From Lichenicoccus sp964242335 (GTDB taxonomy: Bacteria; Pseudomonadota; Alphaproteobacteria; Acetobacterales; Acetobacteraceae), in NCBI GenBank assembly GCA_964242335.1, contig CAXTAY010000016.1:5358-69357 (forward strand): DNA of 64,000 bases, given 5' to 3'. Both the position numbers and the translations under genes were made by a program. Under the pieces are notes generated by a model that made no database searches, was not told the origin of the DNA, and saw only the letters and a program-made list of their open reading frames with translations. The stretch's first letter is position 1, and every line of letters begins with the position of its first letter. Of the stretch, positions 17,770 through 26,433 are shown piece after piece.

Positions 17770-19527
17770 GTGTCTTCTGCCTCGTCCACGATGGATGATC
17801 CCGGTCTCGCGGGCGATGAAGCGCAGGACGCACCGCATCTGCGCGCGGTGCTGGACAGCATCACCGTCGGCCTGCTGACGTTCGACGGCGACCTCGACAT
17901 CCTGTTCGCGAACCGACAGCTCGCCCTCACCCTGGAGGTGGAGCCTAACGTCCTTCGCAGGACCACCACCCTGCTCGACCTGCTCGAGGCCAGCCCGGTC
18001 CTCGACGAGGATGCGGTGCAGCGGGTTCACGAGGCCTGCGTCGGCGCAATCGCCACTCCCATCGACCGCCGCGGGACGTTGATGATCTCCTCCGGCCGAG
18101 CGCGCCGCTGCTTCGCGCTGCAGGTCGTCCCGCTGGGCGATGCACGCTGGATGATCTCCTTCGAGGAGGTCACTGCGCGCCGGGAAGCCGAGGCGAACGC
18201 GATCGAGCTCGCGATGCGCGACCCGCTCACCGGCCTGGCGAACCGACAGCTCTTCCAGCAGCGTGCCGATGCCGCCCTGGCGGACCTCCCGAACGGGGCG
18301 GCAGCACCGGCGGAGGACGGGAAGGAGGGCGGGCAGCAAGCCGCGCTGCTGGTCGACCTGGACCGTTTCAAGGCGGTGAACGACACGCTCGGTCACCCGA
18401 TCGGCGACGGGCTGCTTCGGCTGGTCTCGAAGCGGCTGCAGTCGCTGCTGCGCCGGCAGGACATGATCGCCCGGCTCGACCGAGATGAATTCGCCCTGCT
18501 GGTGACCCCGGCACCGAATGTCGCAGCCCTGAGCCAGCTGGCGAAGCGGATCATCGACGTGCTCGGCCGCCCCTATCTCGTCGACGGACATCTGGTCAAC
18601 ATCGGCGCCAGCATCGGCATCGCGGTGGCGCCACAGGACGGACGGACCTGCGACGAGCTGCTGCGCAACGCGGATCTCGCTCTCTACGCTTCGAAGAACG
18701 CCGGACGCAGCCGGCACAGCTTCTTCGACTCGTCGATGGATGCGCGTGCGCGCGCCCGCCGGGCGCTGGAGATCGACCTCCGCAAGGCGCTGGCCCTGCG
18801 CGAGTTCGAGCTGCACTACCAGCCGCAGATCAACCTCGAGACGAACGCGGTGGTCGGGTTCGAGGCGCTGCTGCGCTGGAGGCATCCCGAGCGCGGACTG
18901 GTGTCGCCGCTGGAGTTCATCCCGCTGGCCGAGGAGATCGGGCTGATCGTCCCGCTCGGCGAGTGGGTGCTACGCGAGGCATGTCGGGAGGCCGCGCGTT
19001 GGCCCGACGGCGTGTCGGTCGCGGTGAACGTCTCGCCTTATCAGTTCGAGGACCCGGACAGGCTGACGCGCATGGTCGCCGGAGCCCTCGCGAGTACTGG
19101 CCTGCCGGGAAGCCGGCTGGAGATCGAGATCACCGAGAGCGTGCTGCTGCGCAACGAGCGGCCTGTGCTGAAGTCGCTGCACCAGCTGCGTGCGATGGAC
19201 GTGCGCGTGGCGATGGACGATTTCGGCACCGGCTACTCCTCGTTGAGCCAGCTGCACAGCTTCCCGTTCGACAAGATCAAGATCGACCGGTCCTTCGTGA
19301 ACGATTGCGATGATGTCGCCGGTCAGAACGCCATCATCCGCGCGATCACCGCCCTCGGGGTCAGCTTGGGCATGGCGACGATCGCCGAAGGCGTCGAGAC
19401 GCCCGAACAGCTGCTGCGCATACGCGCCGAGGGCTGCACCTCGGTCCAGGGCTACCTGTTCAGCCGCCCGGTGCCGCTCGATCAGGTGGACGGCCTGATC
19501 GCGACGTTCTCGGGCCGTTCCGCATAG
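17770..19527 (+). CDS. PAS-GGDEF-EAL protein; predicted c-di-GMP phosphodiesterase with degenerate GGDEF
   Basis: A 585-residue signalling protein. Residues ~20-145 form a PAS-like sensor, ~150-320 a GGDEF domain and ~330-580 an EAL domain. The GGDEF signature reads LDRDEF, losing the two glycines that bind substrate, so cyclase activity is unlikely. The EAL domain keeps its key motifs: FEALLRW, NVSPYQ, EITES, MDDFGTGYSS, KIDRSF and AEGVET, so it should hydrolyse c-di-GMP. There are no membrane segments. GTG start with GGAG upstream. A BLUF photoreceptor gene begins 27 bases after the stop, an arrangement that suggests light control of the EAL enzyme. Confidence 0.92.
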   Translation: MSSASSTMDDPGLAGDEAQDAPHLRAVLDSITVGLLTFDGDLDILFANRQLALTLEVEPNVLRRTTTLLDLLEASPVLDEDAVQRVHEACVGAIATPIDRRGTLMISSGRARRCFALQVVPLGDARWMISFEEVTARREAEANAIELAMRDPLTGLANRQLFQQRADAALADLPNGAAAPAEDGKEGGQQAALLVDLDRFKAVNDTLGHPIGDGLLRLVSKRLQSLLRRQDMIARLDRDEFALLVTPAPNVAALSQLAKRIIDVLGRPYLVDGHLVNIGASIGIAVAPQDGRTCDELLRNADLALYASKNAGRSRHSFFDSSMDARARARRALEIDLRKALALREFELHYQPQINLETNAVVGFEALLRWRHPERGLVSPLEFIPLAEEIGLIVPLGEWVLREACREAARWPDGVSVAVNVSPYQFEDPDRLTRMVAGALASTGLPGSRLEIEITESVLLRNERPVLKSLHQLRAMDVRVAMDDFGTGYSSLSQLHSFPFDKIKIDRSFVNDCDDVAGQNAIIRAITALGVSLGMATIAEGVETPEQLLRIRAEGCTSVQGYLFSRPVPLDQVDGLIATFSGRSA

Positions 19528-19554
19528 CGTTCTCCAATCGAAAAGGACCTCGTG

Positions 19555-19992
19555 ATGACTAAACTCTACCGTGTGCTCTACTGCTCCCGGAACAGCATCC
19601 TGGGTAGTCCTGAAGTCGTCGCCGACGATATCCTTGCAATCCTGGCCAGGTCGCGGCGCAACAACTCCCGCGACCGCGTCACCGGCGGCCTGCTGTTCAG
19701 TACCGGCTGCTTCGCGCAGGTGCTGGAAGGACCCGCCGATGCGGTCGAAGCGGCGTTCGAGCGCATTCAGTGCGACGAGCGGCACACGGACGTCACCGTG
19801 TTGCAGGCCGGACCGGTCGTGATGCGCGATTTTCCCGACTGGTCGATGGGATTTGCCGGCGCCGCGAAGGGCGCGATCTCGGGGGAGCTGCTCCAGGATG
19901 CCCTCACCGGTCGCTCCAGCGTCGGCGACGAGTTGCTCGGCATCCTCAAGTCGGTCGTGATGCGCGAGACCGAGTGGCTTGCCTCGACCTAG
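19555..19992 (+). CDS. BLUF-domain blue-light sensor
   Basis: This 145-residue single-domain BLUF protein should bind FAD and sense blue light. Conserved residues by alignment to short BLUF proteins such as PixD are Tyr9 (LYRVLYCS), Asn37 (RRNNSR) and Gln55 (CFAQVLEGP), plus the WSMGF segment after it. The C-terminal ~45 residues are predicted helical and could contact a partner. AAAAGGA lies seven bases before the ATG; a GTG one codon earlier is possible. It follows the EAL protein in an apparent two-gene operon. The stop TAG lies within a CTAG at the edge of an intergenic repeat. Confidence 0.9.
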   Translation: MTKLYRVLYCSRNSILGSPEVVADDILAILARSRRNNSRDRVTGGLLFSTGCFAQVLEGPADAVEAAFERIQCDERHTDVTVLQAGPVVMRDFPDWSMGFAGAAKGAISGELLQDALTGRSSVGDELLGILKSVVMRETEWLAST

Positions 19993-20174
19993 CAGGCTGC
20001 TGAGAGAAGCCAAGGGCTCCGCCCTTGCCCCGCTGGGGCCTGCGGCCCCAGACCCCGATCTCCTAGAGTCAGGTTTTCAAAGGCTCGCCTTTGATGGGGT
20101 CAAGGGGCAACGCCCCTTGCTCTGCCTTCATTCCCGTGTGCTCGACGCCTCATCGGTTTTTCAACGGCCTCCTA
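19991..20174. repeat. Multi-hairpin intergenic repeat, copy A, with imperfect terminal inverted repeats
   Basis: The core (20011-20119) holds successive palindromes: CAAGGGC/GCCCTTG, CTGGGGCC/GGCCCCAG, AAAGG/CCTTT and CAAGGGGC/GCCCCTTG. GACCCC and GGGGTC can also pair across the third. The same series recurs at 54627-54736. Outside the core, the left end AGCAGGCTGCTGAGAGA and the reverse complement of the right end AGGAGGCCGTTGAAAAA form imperfect inverted repeats. CTAG occurs at both outer edges, so the whole may be a small non-coding mobile element. Confidence 0.7.
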
Positions 20175-20248
20175 GAGCATTGTCCGATCAAACTTGATCA
20201 TTGATCGGATAGAGAGGCTCGCCAACACAACGGGCTGGAGCAAGCTCG

Positions 20249-21370
20249 TCAGCCGTGGGTCTGCAGCAGGATGGCAGTACGGGCGACGACCCGCGCCTCA
20301 TCGTATAGCGCGCAGGCGCGCAGCCGACCCGCTTCGCCCATCCGCCGTCGTGATCCGGCATCCGCCGCCAGTCGCGACAAGGCACAGGCCAGGGCATCGG
20401 CGTCCGCCGGGGGCACCAGCAGGCCGGTCTCTTCCGCGACCACCTGTTCGCGGGGCCCGCTTATGTCGGTCGCTACCACCGGCAGGCCGGCGAGCATCGC
20501 CTCGATCACCGACATCGGCAGTCCCTCGAAATAGCTGGGCAGCACGAAGATGTCCGCGGCCGCCAGCAGGGCCGCGATGTCGGTGCGGTAGCCGAGCCTG
20601 CGTAGCCGCTCCCCCAGCGCATCCGGACGGGCCGCGCGCGTGAAGGCGAGGTCGAGGTCCTCGCCGTGATCCGAGGCCAGCCGCTCGCCTACCACCCAGA
20701 GCTCGGCATCCGGCACACGCCGCATCGCCGTCAGCAGCTCCAGATAGCCCTTGTGGCGCACCAGCCTGGAGACGGCGATGATCACGACGCGATCCTCGGG
20801 TACGCCAAGGGCGGTCCGCGTCGTGATGCGCGCCGCGGCGTCCGGCCGGAAGGTGGCCGGGTCGCGGCCATTGCCGACGGCGATCGGAGCACGGTGGATG
20901 TGCCAGCGCCGCGCATCCGCCGCGTCCTCGCGCGACACGGTGAAGTAGAGGTCGGTGATCCGCCCGGCGAGCCACTCCAGCGCCAGCGCGGCACCACGCC
21001 GGGACAGCGGCCCGGGCTGGTTGAACAGGAAGCCGTGACAGGTATAGGCGACCAGCCGCACGCCGCAGAGCCTGGCGGCGAGGCGTGCGAGCAGGCCGCT
21101 GATCGGCATGTGCGCGTGCACGAGATCGGGCCGCTCGGTGCGGATCAGGCGCACCAGGGCGCGCAGCGCGCGCAGCTGCGCCAGCGGCGACAGGCTGCGT
21201 GCCAGCGGCAGCCCCACCACGCGGAACCCCTCCGAGCGAGGCAGATCGAGCAACGGACCGTCCGCGCAGGCTCCGACCACCTCGTGCCCTCGCGCACGCA
21301 GCCCGCGCATCAGCGGCAGCAGGAAATGCAGCAGCGAGAAATCGACGTTGGTGACTTCGAGGATCTTCAC
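20249..21370 (-). CDS. Glycosyltransferase family 4 (GT-B fold)
   Basis: This 373-residue enzyme should transfer a sugar from a nucleotide donor onto a surface polysaccharide or lipid. The N-terminal half is a GT4-like acceptor domain (KILEVTNVDFSLLHFL, then LVHAHMPISG). The C-terminal half has the donor site: AVSRLVRHKGYLELL and the E-x7-E motif in FEGLPMSVIEAMLAGLPV. There are no membrane segments. It lies 19 bases downstream of the heparinase-like gene on the same strand, so it is probably the last gene of the rsmB-rpe-heparinase operon. Donor and acceptor unknown. Confidence 0.9.
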   Translation of the reverse strand: MKILEVTNVDFSLLHFLLPLMRGLRARGHEVVGACADGPLLDLPRSEGFRVVGLPLARSLSPLAQLRALRALVRLIRTERPDLVHAHMPISGLLARLAARLCGVRLVAYTCHGFLFNQPGPLSRRGAALALEWLAGRITDLYFTVSREDAADARRWHIHRAPIAVGNGRDPATFRPDAAARITTRTALGVPEDRVVIIAVSRLVRHKGYLELLTAMRRVPDAELWVVGERLASDHGEDLDLAFTRAARPDALGERLRRLGYRTDIAALLAAADIFVLPSYFEGLPMSVIEAMLAGLPVVATDISGPREQVVAEETGLLVPPADADALACALSRLAADAGSRRRMGEAGRLRACALYDEARVVARTAILLQTHG

Positions 21371-21389
21371 CCGGAGGAAGGCCGCGCGG

Positions 21390-23060
21390 TCAGTCCGCGC
21401 GGCTGATCGCCCAGCGTACCGCCTGCGGCTCGCCGGCGACGGCCTCCGCCGCCTCGCCCGCGGCCGCCGGCGGGGTCACCGTGACCGTGACCTGCCGGCT
21501 CGCCCGCGGCGCTCCTGAACCGAGGTAGACGCTCTCCTCGATCGCCATTGCGCCGCCCTCGATGCGCATGCGCCACTGCACCCCGGAACCGAGCGTCAGC
21601 GACAGGCTGCCGGGCTCGCCGTCGGGTTTGGCGACCACCTCGGGATGCAGGTGGAAGCGGAGCACGAAGCCGATCGCATGATCGGCCTCGAGGAAATCCT
21701 CACCGCGTATGTCCTCGCCGTTCTCGGCCAGATACAGCCGCCGGCGATGCACCGCTCCGAACGCCGGCTTGTAGCCGTCATGGCTCAGCGCCAGCCAGTG
21801 CGCGCCGCCGGACTGCTTGTGGTCGACTTCGACATGCGCCGGACGACGCACGATCCCGCTCGATCCGAACTCCGAGGAGGAGCGGTCCTCGATCACCAGC
21901 ACCGAATGCGCGGCCGTCTTGCGCAGCGCCTCCTGCCAGGATGGCGTCACGCCGGCGCCGCAATTGACGATCAGCCGCTCGCGCCCGATCGAGAGCTCGA
22001 ACGCGAGTGTCCCCGCGTGCGACAACGAGTCGTAGCCGGAGGGCGGTGGCGGTCCGGCATCGAGGAACAGCATGCAGCGCCCGACCTGCAGGCGGATGAA
22101 GCCGCCTTCCGGCAGCGCCGCCTGAACCGATCGGCCGCGCGCCGCCTGGGCCAGCACCAGGTCGATGAGCGCCGGATTCTCTTCCTGGCTGCCGTTGAAC
22201 AGGGCCAGGCCGCCGTCGGCATGGCGCAGCGCGCGCAGCGCCGGGGTCATCCGGTCGAGTGCCGCGGCCAGCGCCAGCGGCGGTGCCACCTGACCGGTCT
22301 GCATCAGCGCGCGCATCTCCGCGAGCTCGCGCAGCGCCGCCAGCTGCGCATACGGGCTGCGCTCGACGTGGCAGCCATCGAGCAGCACCTGGCGACCGAT
22401 CTCGGCGGCGATGTGGCGCATGTAGCGGGTCATCAGGTGAGCCTGGTCCGGCATCGCCACCGCGCAGGCGAGCAGGCCCTTGTAGGCGGTCAGCGCGCGA
22501 TGATCATGGCTGGTCCAGGGCAGCATCGCGGCCAGCGTCCGGCCGTCGATCAGCAGCTGCGCCATCAAGCGCTGCCGGAAGCCGTCGTCGGCGGAGGCCG
22601 CGAAGAAATCGTAGTGCACGAGCCAGGCGTGCAGCCGAGCGCCCAGCACGTCGGGAGCACGCGGTCTAGGGTCGGGGGGCGGTCGCTGCAGCCACTCCGC
22701 CACCAGGGTGCGCGCGCGCAGGCGAGCGCCGTCGGTGCCCAGCGCGCGCAGATCGCGCAGCCAGGTGAAGCCGTGCGCGTGCGCGCGCAGCGACGGTGCG
22801 CGGGAGGCCTCGGCGCCGGCCGCCTCCTGGGCATTCGTCGCGGCGTCGGACCATCCGTCAGGTGCCAGCGGATAGACCATGCCGCAGAACAGCAGCTCGC
22901 CCTTCATCAGGCGCGCGCCGAGCGAGGGATCGCCCGGCCACAGATCGCGCACTGCCTGATGCGGTGCGTCCGGCACACGGCTCATGCCGAGCGAGTTGCC
23001 GAGTCCGGGCAGACGCGCGAACGACAGGCGCGCGTCGCGGCTCCAGCGGCGCACGTCCAT
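21390..23060 (-). CDS. Heparinase II/III-family protein
   Basis: This 556-residue protein has an N-terminal alpha-toroid-like helical domain and a C-terminal beta-sandwich typical of heparinase II/III-like polysaccharide lyases. Recognisable stretches are HDHRALTAYKGLL, LFNGSQEENPAL and the later GYKPAFGAVHRRRLYL. In alphaproteobacteria such genes often sit between rsmB and purH, and the substrate is unknown. The start codon shares one base with the stop of rpe (TGATG), indicating translational coupling. Possible roles are turnover of a uronic-acid-containing polysaccharide, but this is not shown by the sequence. Confidence 0.82.
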   Translation of the reverse strand: MDVRRWSRDARLSFARLPGLGNSLGMSRVPDAPHQAVRDLWPGDPSLGARLMKGELLFCGMVYPLAPDGWSDAATNAQEAAGAEASRAPSLRAHAHGFTWLRDLRALGTDGARLRARTLVAEWLQRPPPDPRPRAPDVLGARLHAWLVHYDFFAASADDGFRQRLMAQLLIDGRTLAAMLPWTSHDHRALTAYKGLLACAVAMPDQAHLMTRYMRHIAAEIGRQVLLDGCHVERSPYAQLAALRELAEMRALMQTGQVAPPLALAAALDRMTPALRALRHADGGLALFNGSQEENPALIDLVLAQAARGRSVQAALPEGGFIRLQVGRCMLFLDAGPPPPSGYDSLSHAGTLAFELSIGRERLIVNCGAGVTPSWQEALRKTAAHSVLVIEDRSSSEFGSSGIVRRPAHVEVDHKQSGGAHWLALSHDGYKPAFGAVHRRRLYLAENGEDIRGEDFLEADHAIGFVLRFHLHPEVVAKPDGEPGSLSLTLGSGVQWRMRIEGGAMAIEESVYLGSGAPRASRQVTVTVTPPAAAGEAAEAVAGEPQAVRWAISRAD

Positions 23061-23752
23061 CACGATCCGCCGCCCCGGCCGCCAGAGCCGCCGTGGCCGC
23101 GCAGCCCCGCGATCGCGCCTGCATAGTCGGCGGCGCCGAAGATCGACGTGCCCCCCACCAGGAAGGTGGCGCCTGCCTCGACGCAGAGCGCGGCCGTGCG
23201 GGCGTCGATGCCGCCATCCACCCCGATCGGGGAGTGCAGCCCGCGCTCGGTCAGCATCGCGCGGATGCGGGCGATCTTGGCCAGCTGGCCGTCGATGAAC
23301 TTCTGGCCACCGAACCCCGGGTTGACGGTCATCACCAGCACCATGTCGGCGAGGTCGAGCACCTCGCCGATCGCCTCCGGCGGGGTAGCCGGGTTGATCG
23401 CGATGCCGGCCGCGACACCGAGCGACTTCACCGTCTGCAGCGACCGGTGCGCGTGCGGCCCGGCCTCGATGTGCAGGTGGATGTGGTCCGCGCCGGCCTG
23501 CGCGAACGCGGTGAGATACGGGTCGACCGGCGCGATCATCAGGTGCACGTCGAACACCAGCTTCGAGCGCGGTCGCAGCGCCTGGATCAGCTGCGCGCCG
23601 AAGGAGAGGTTGGGCACGAAGTGCCCGTCCATGATGTCGAGATGCAGCCAGTCGGCACCGGCGGCCTCGACCGCCGCGACCTCCTCGGCGGCGCGGGAGA
23701 AATCCGCGGCCAGCAGACTCGGGGCGACGATGATGCCGGATGTCGATGTCAT
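23060..23752 (-). CDS. rpe: Ribulose-phosphate 3-epimerase
   Basis: Rpe interconverts ribulose 5-phosphate and xylulose 5-phosphate in the pentose phosphate pathway. The 230-residue TIM barrel shows the metal/catalytic motifs HLDIMDGHFVPN, the VNPGFGGQKF phosphate loop region, and the second catalytic Asp in VDGGI. The last ~15 residues are a Gly-rich tail (GHGGSGGRGGGS) beyond the normal end. The gene overlaps the next start by one base and lies about 120 bases downstream of rsmB on the same strand. Confidence 0.96.
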   Translation of the reverse strand: MTSTSGIIVAPSLLAADFSRAAEEVAAVEAAGADWLHLDIMDGHFVPNLSFGAQLIQALRPRSKLVFDVHLMIAPVDPYLTAFAQAGADHIHLHIEAGPHAHRSLQTVKSLGVAAGIAINPATPPEAIGEVLDLADMVLVMTVNPGFGGQKFIDGQLAKIARIRAMLTERGLHSPIGVDGGIDARTAALCVEAGATFLVGGTSIFGAADYAGAIAGLRGHGGSGGRGGGS

Positions 23753-23874
23753 AACGCGCTTCTAACAGGAACAGCGCCATTCGACACAAGCCGAACTGCG
23801 CGCGCAAGCGCGAGTCGCGCGTCATCGGGACGATGCTCGAACGGATCGACCGCGGCGCGATCGATCCGTTATGG

Positions 23875-25191
23875 TCAGGACCGGACCAGCCGGGCGGCGA
23901 AGAAGCCATCCATGCCACCCAACTCGGCCCAGAGACCGGGATGGGTGCGCAGGTAGCCCTTCGGAGTAACCGCCTCCGGCAACGGCGCCAGCTCGGCAGC
24001 ACTGAACGGCTGCAGTCGCAGTCCGGAGAACAGGCCGGAGACCAGTGCCGGCTCGATCCGCGCCTCGCCCTCTTCGCGCTGCATCGAGCAGACCGCGTAG
24101 ATCAGGCGGCCGCCGGGACGCAGCATCGAGATCGCGGCGTCGATCAGCCGATCCTGCGCCACCCGCAGCGGTTCCAGATCGGCCGGACGACGCGACCGCA
24201 GCACGTCCGGATGACGTCGTACGGTGCCGGTGGCGCTGCAGGGCGCGTCCAGCAGGATCGCGTCGAACAGCGATTGCGGCCGCCACGCGGTCGCGTCCGC
24301 CTCGATCAGCTCGGCGTGCAGCCCGAGCCGCTGCAGGTTGCCGCGTAGGCGGTCCAGGCGCACCGGGTCGCGGTCCAGTGCCGTAACCTGCGCGCCGGCG
24401 GCGGCCAGCTGCGCGGTCTTGCCGCCGGGTGCCGCGCACAGGTCGGCGATACGTTCGCCCGGCTTAGGCGCCAGCAGCCGGACCGGCAGCGAGGCCGCGA
24501 CGTCCTGCACCCAGAACGCCCCCTGCTCGTAGCCGGGCAAATCGGCGACGCGGGTGCCAGCCGGCAGCCGCAGGGTGCCGTTCGGCAGCACCACCCCGCC
24601 TTCCGGAAGTCCTCCCGGCAGCATGACGTGGTGGCGAAGCGTCAGGTCGAGCGGCGCCTCCTGGCGGATCGTCTCGGCGATCTGTCGCGCCTCCGGGCCC
24701 CACGAGGCCCAAAGCCAGGCAGGCACGTCGAGCCGTGCCTGATCGAGGCCGTCCAGCGCGCGTTCGCCGGCAGCTGCGACCCGGCGCAGCACCGCGTTGA
24801 CCAAACCGGCGAACGGCGCCAGCCGGCGTCGGCGCACGAGATCCACGGCGGTGCCGACCGCCGCGTGCGCGGGTGTGTCAAGGAACATCAGCTGTGCCGC
24901 CCCGAGGCGCAGCGCCAGGCGCACCGGCGGTGGCGGCGCGCGGGCGAGCAGCGGCTCCAGCACGGCGTCGAGCGTGCCGAGGCGTCGCAGCACCATAGCC
25001 GCGAGGCGATGCGCGGCCGCACGGTCGCGCGCCGACACGGCCGAAGGCGCCTGCTCCAGCGCATCTTCCAGCCGGCCGCCACGATCCAGCACCGAGACCA
25101 GGATGTCGAACGCGATGTCGCGCGTCGGATCGCCCGGCGGCGCCAGGGCGTGAACCCTGTGCGGACTACGCGGCATTGACACTCTGTTCAT
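23875..25191 (-). CDS. rsmB: 16S rRNA m5C methyltransferase RsmB
   Basis: RsmB/Sun methylates a cytosine of 16S rRNA with SAM. The 438-residue protein has an N-terminal NusB-like RNA-binding domain (residues ~20-150) and a Rossmann methyltransferase domain. Motif I is ADLCAAPGGKTAQL. Cysteine motifs IV (DAPCSATGTVRRHPD) and VI (YAVCSMQREEG) are intact. It is first of a minus-strand cluster with rpe, the heparinase-like gene and a glycosyltransferase. The start could be five codons later. About 100 bases separate it from a divergent unknown gene. Confidence 0.93.
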   Translation of the reverse strand: MNRVSMPRSPHRVHALAPPGDPTRDIAFDILVSVLDRGGRLEDALEQAPSAVSARDRAAAHRLAAMVLRRLGTLDAVLEPLLARAPPPPVRLALRLGAAQLMFLDTPAHAAVGTAVDLVRRRRLAPFAGLVNAVLRRVAAAGERALDGLDQARLDVPAWLWASWGPEARQIAETIRQEAPLDLTLRHHVMLPGGLPEGGVVLPNGTLRLPAGTRVADLPGYEQGAFWVQDVAASLPVRLLAPKPGERIADLCAAPGGKTAQLAAAGAQVTALDRDPVRLDRLRGNLQRLGLHAELIEADATAWRPQSLFDAILLDAPCSATGTVRRHPDVLRSRRPADLEPLRVAQDRLIDAAISMLRPGGRLIYAVCSMQREEGEARIEPALVSGLFSGLRLQPFSAAELAPLPEAVTPKGYLRTHPGLWAELGGMDGFFAARLVRS

Positions 25192-25296
25192 GCTCTCCGG
25201 CTATCCTGTCGCCCAGCAGATGGCATGCAGCTCCGTCGCAGGCCAGGGGCCGGGAGGAGATCTTGCGCAGCGAACTGCAGCACGAGGGGAAGAACG

Positions 25297-26433
25297 ATGC
25301 CGGCGCCTGACGCACGGGCTCTCGCACCGTCGAACCCCTCCGCGGGCCTCGTCGTCGCGTGGGCCATCGGCCGTGACACGCAGGCGGTGCCGACCCGCTG
25401 CGTCTCCCTGCCCTTCACGTCGCCGGCGCTGATCGCGACCCGCGTACGCGCCACGTCGACGGGCGAGCTGGAGATGCTGCTCAGCAATCCGGGCGGCGGC
25501 CGTGGCATCTACGTCGCGCACTGGGCTGCGCTCCGCGGCTACGTGGCGCCCAGCCTGCACGACATCATGCTGGTCGACCGCGTCTCCGGCGACATCGCCG
25601 CTGCCGGGCCACCGTCTCCGGCCAGCATCCGCAGGGCCGCGTTCGACGTCGCCGCGGAAGGACATTGCGGACGTCGCGTGGCCCAGGCGGGGCGTCGCGC
25701 GCGCGATGCCGAGCGGGACGGAACCTGTCGCATCCGCGCGCACCTGCTGCTGAGCCTGTCGCGCGCGCTCAACCTGACCGACGCCAGCGCGACCGCCGCC
25801 AACCCGTGGACGACGGAGCCGGACGACCATCAGGCCTGGCTGGCGGAGGCGCCGCACCTGCTGGCGAAACGTCTCGACGGGGCGCCGCCCTGGCTGCCGG
25901 CCGAGCTGGCGACCGCGATCGCCCGGATCGCTGCACTGACCTGGCCGCTCGGCGTCGGCCCGCACGCAGCGGAGGCCAGGTTGCCGCGTGTGCTGGGCCT
26001 GCTCTCCGGGCTGTCGCGAACATGCCGAAGCATCGTCAACCTCGACCGCGCGGTCGGGGTGCGGGTCGCCGAGGCCGGGGCCGCGCTGCATCAGGCGCGC
26101 GCGCTGCTGGACGACCCGATCGCACTCCTGGCCGCCTGGCGCTCGGACCAGCCGGCGCTGCTGCGCACGCTGGAGCAACCGGACTGGCTGCTGGACGGGT
26201 GGGATCGACTCTGCCTGCTCTGCGACGACGACAAGGAAGGCATGGCGCTGGCGCAGATGCTGCTCCACGAGGGGGACCAGCGCATGACGCTGACGCGCAC
26301 CGAGCTCGACGGCGCGAGGCTGCCCGGCCTCAGCAACGCCGCCGCGGCGCTGGAGCGGCAGATGCGCAACGAGAAGATGCGGCTGCGCGAGCTGCGGCTG
26401 AACGACCCGGATCCGGGCGACTCGAATGGCTGA
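25297..26433 (+). CDS. Hypothetical protein A of an overlapping pair
   Basis: This 378-residue protein is not recognised. There is no signal peptide or membrane segment. It is rich in Ala, Arg and Leu and mostly helical in appearance, with an Arg-rich stretch around residues 110-150 (GRRVAQAGRRARDAERD) and a late ERQMRNEKMRLRELRL segment that could form a short coiled coil. ATG at 25297 is chosen because GAGGGGAAG lies seven bases upstream. The last 8 bases overlap the next gene, so the two are translated together and their products probably interact. Confidence 0.65.
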   Translation: MPAPDARALAPSNPSAGLVVAWAIGRDTQAVPTRCVSLPFTSPALIATRVRATSTGELEMLLSNPGGGRGIYVAHWAALRGYVAPSLHDIMLVDRVSGDIAAAGPPSPASIRRAAFDVAAEGHCGRRVAQAGRRARDAERDGTCRIRAHLLLSLSRALNLTDASATAANPWTTEPDDHQAWLAEAPHLLAKRLDGAPPWLPAELATAIARIAALTWPLGVGPHAAEARLPRVLGLLSGLSRTCRSIVNLDRAVGVRVAEAGAALHQARALLDDPIALLAAWRSDQPALLRTLEQPDWLLDGWDRLCLLCDDDKEGMALAQMLLHEGDQRMTLTRTELDGARLPGLSNAAAALERQMRNEKMRLRELRLNDPDPGDSNG

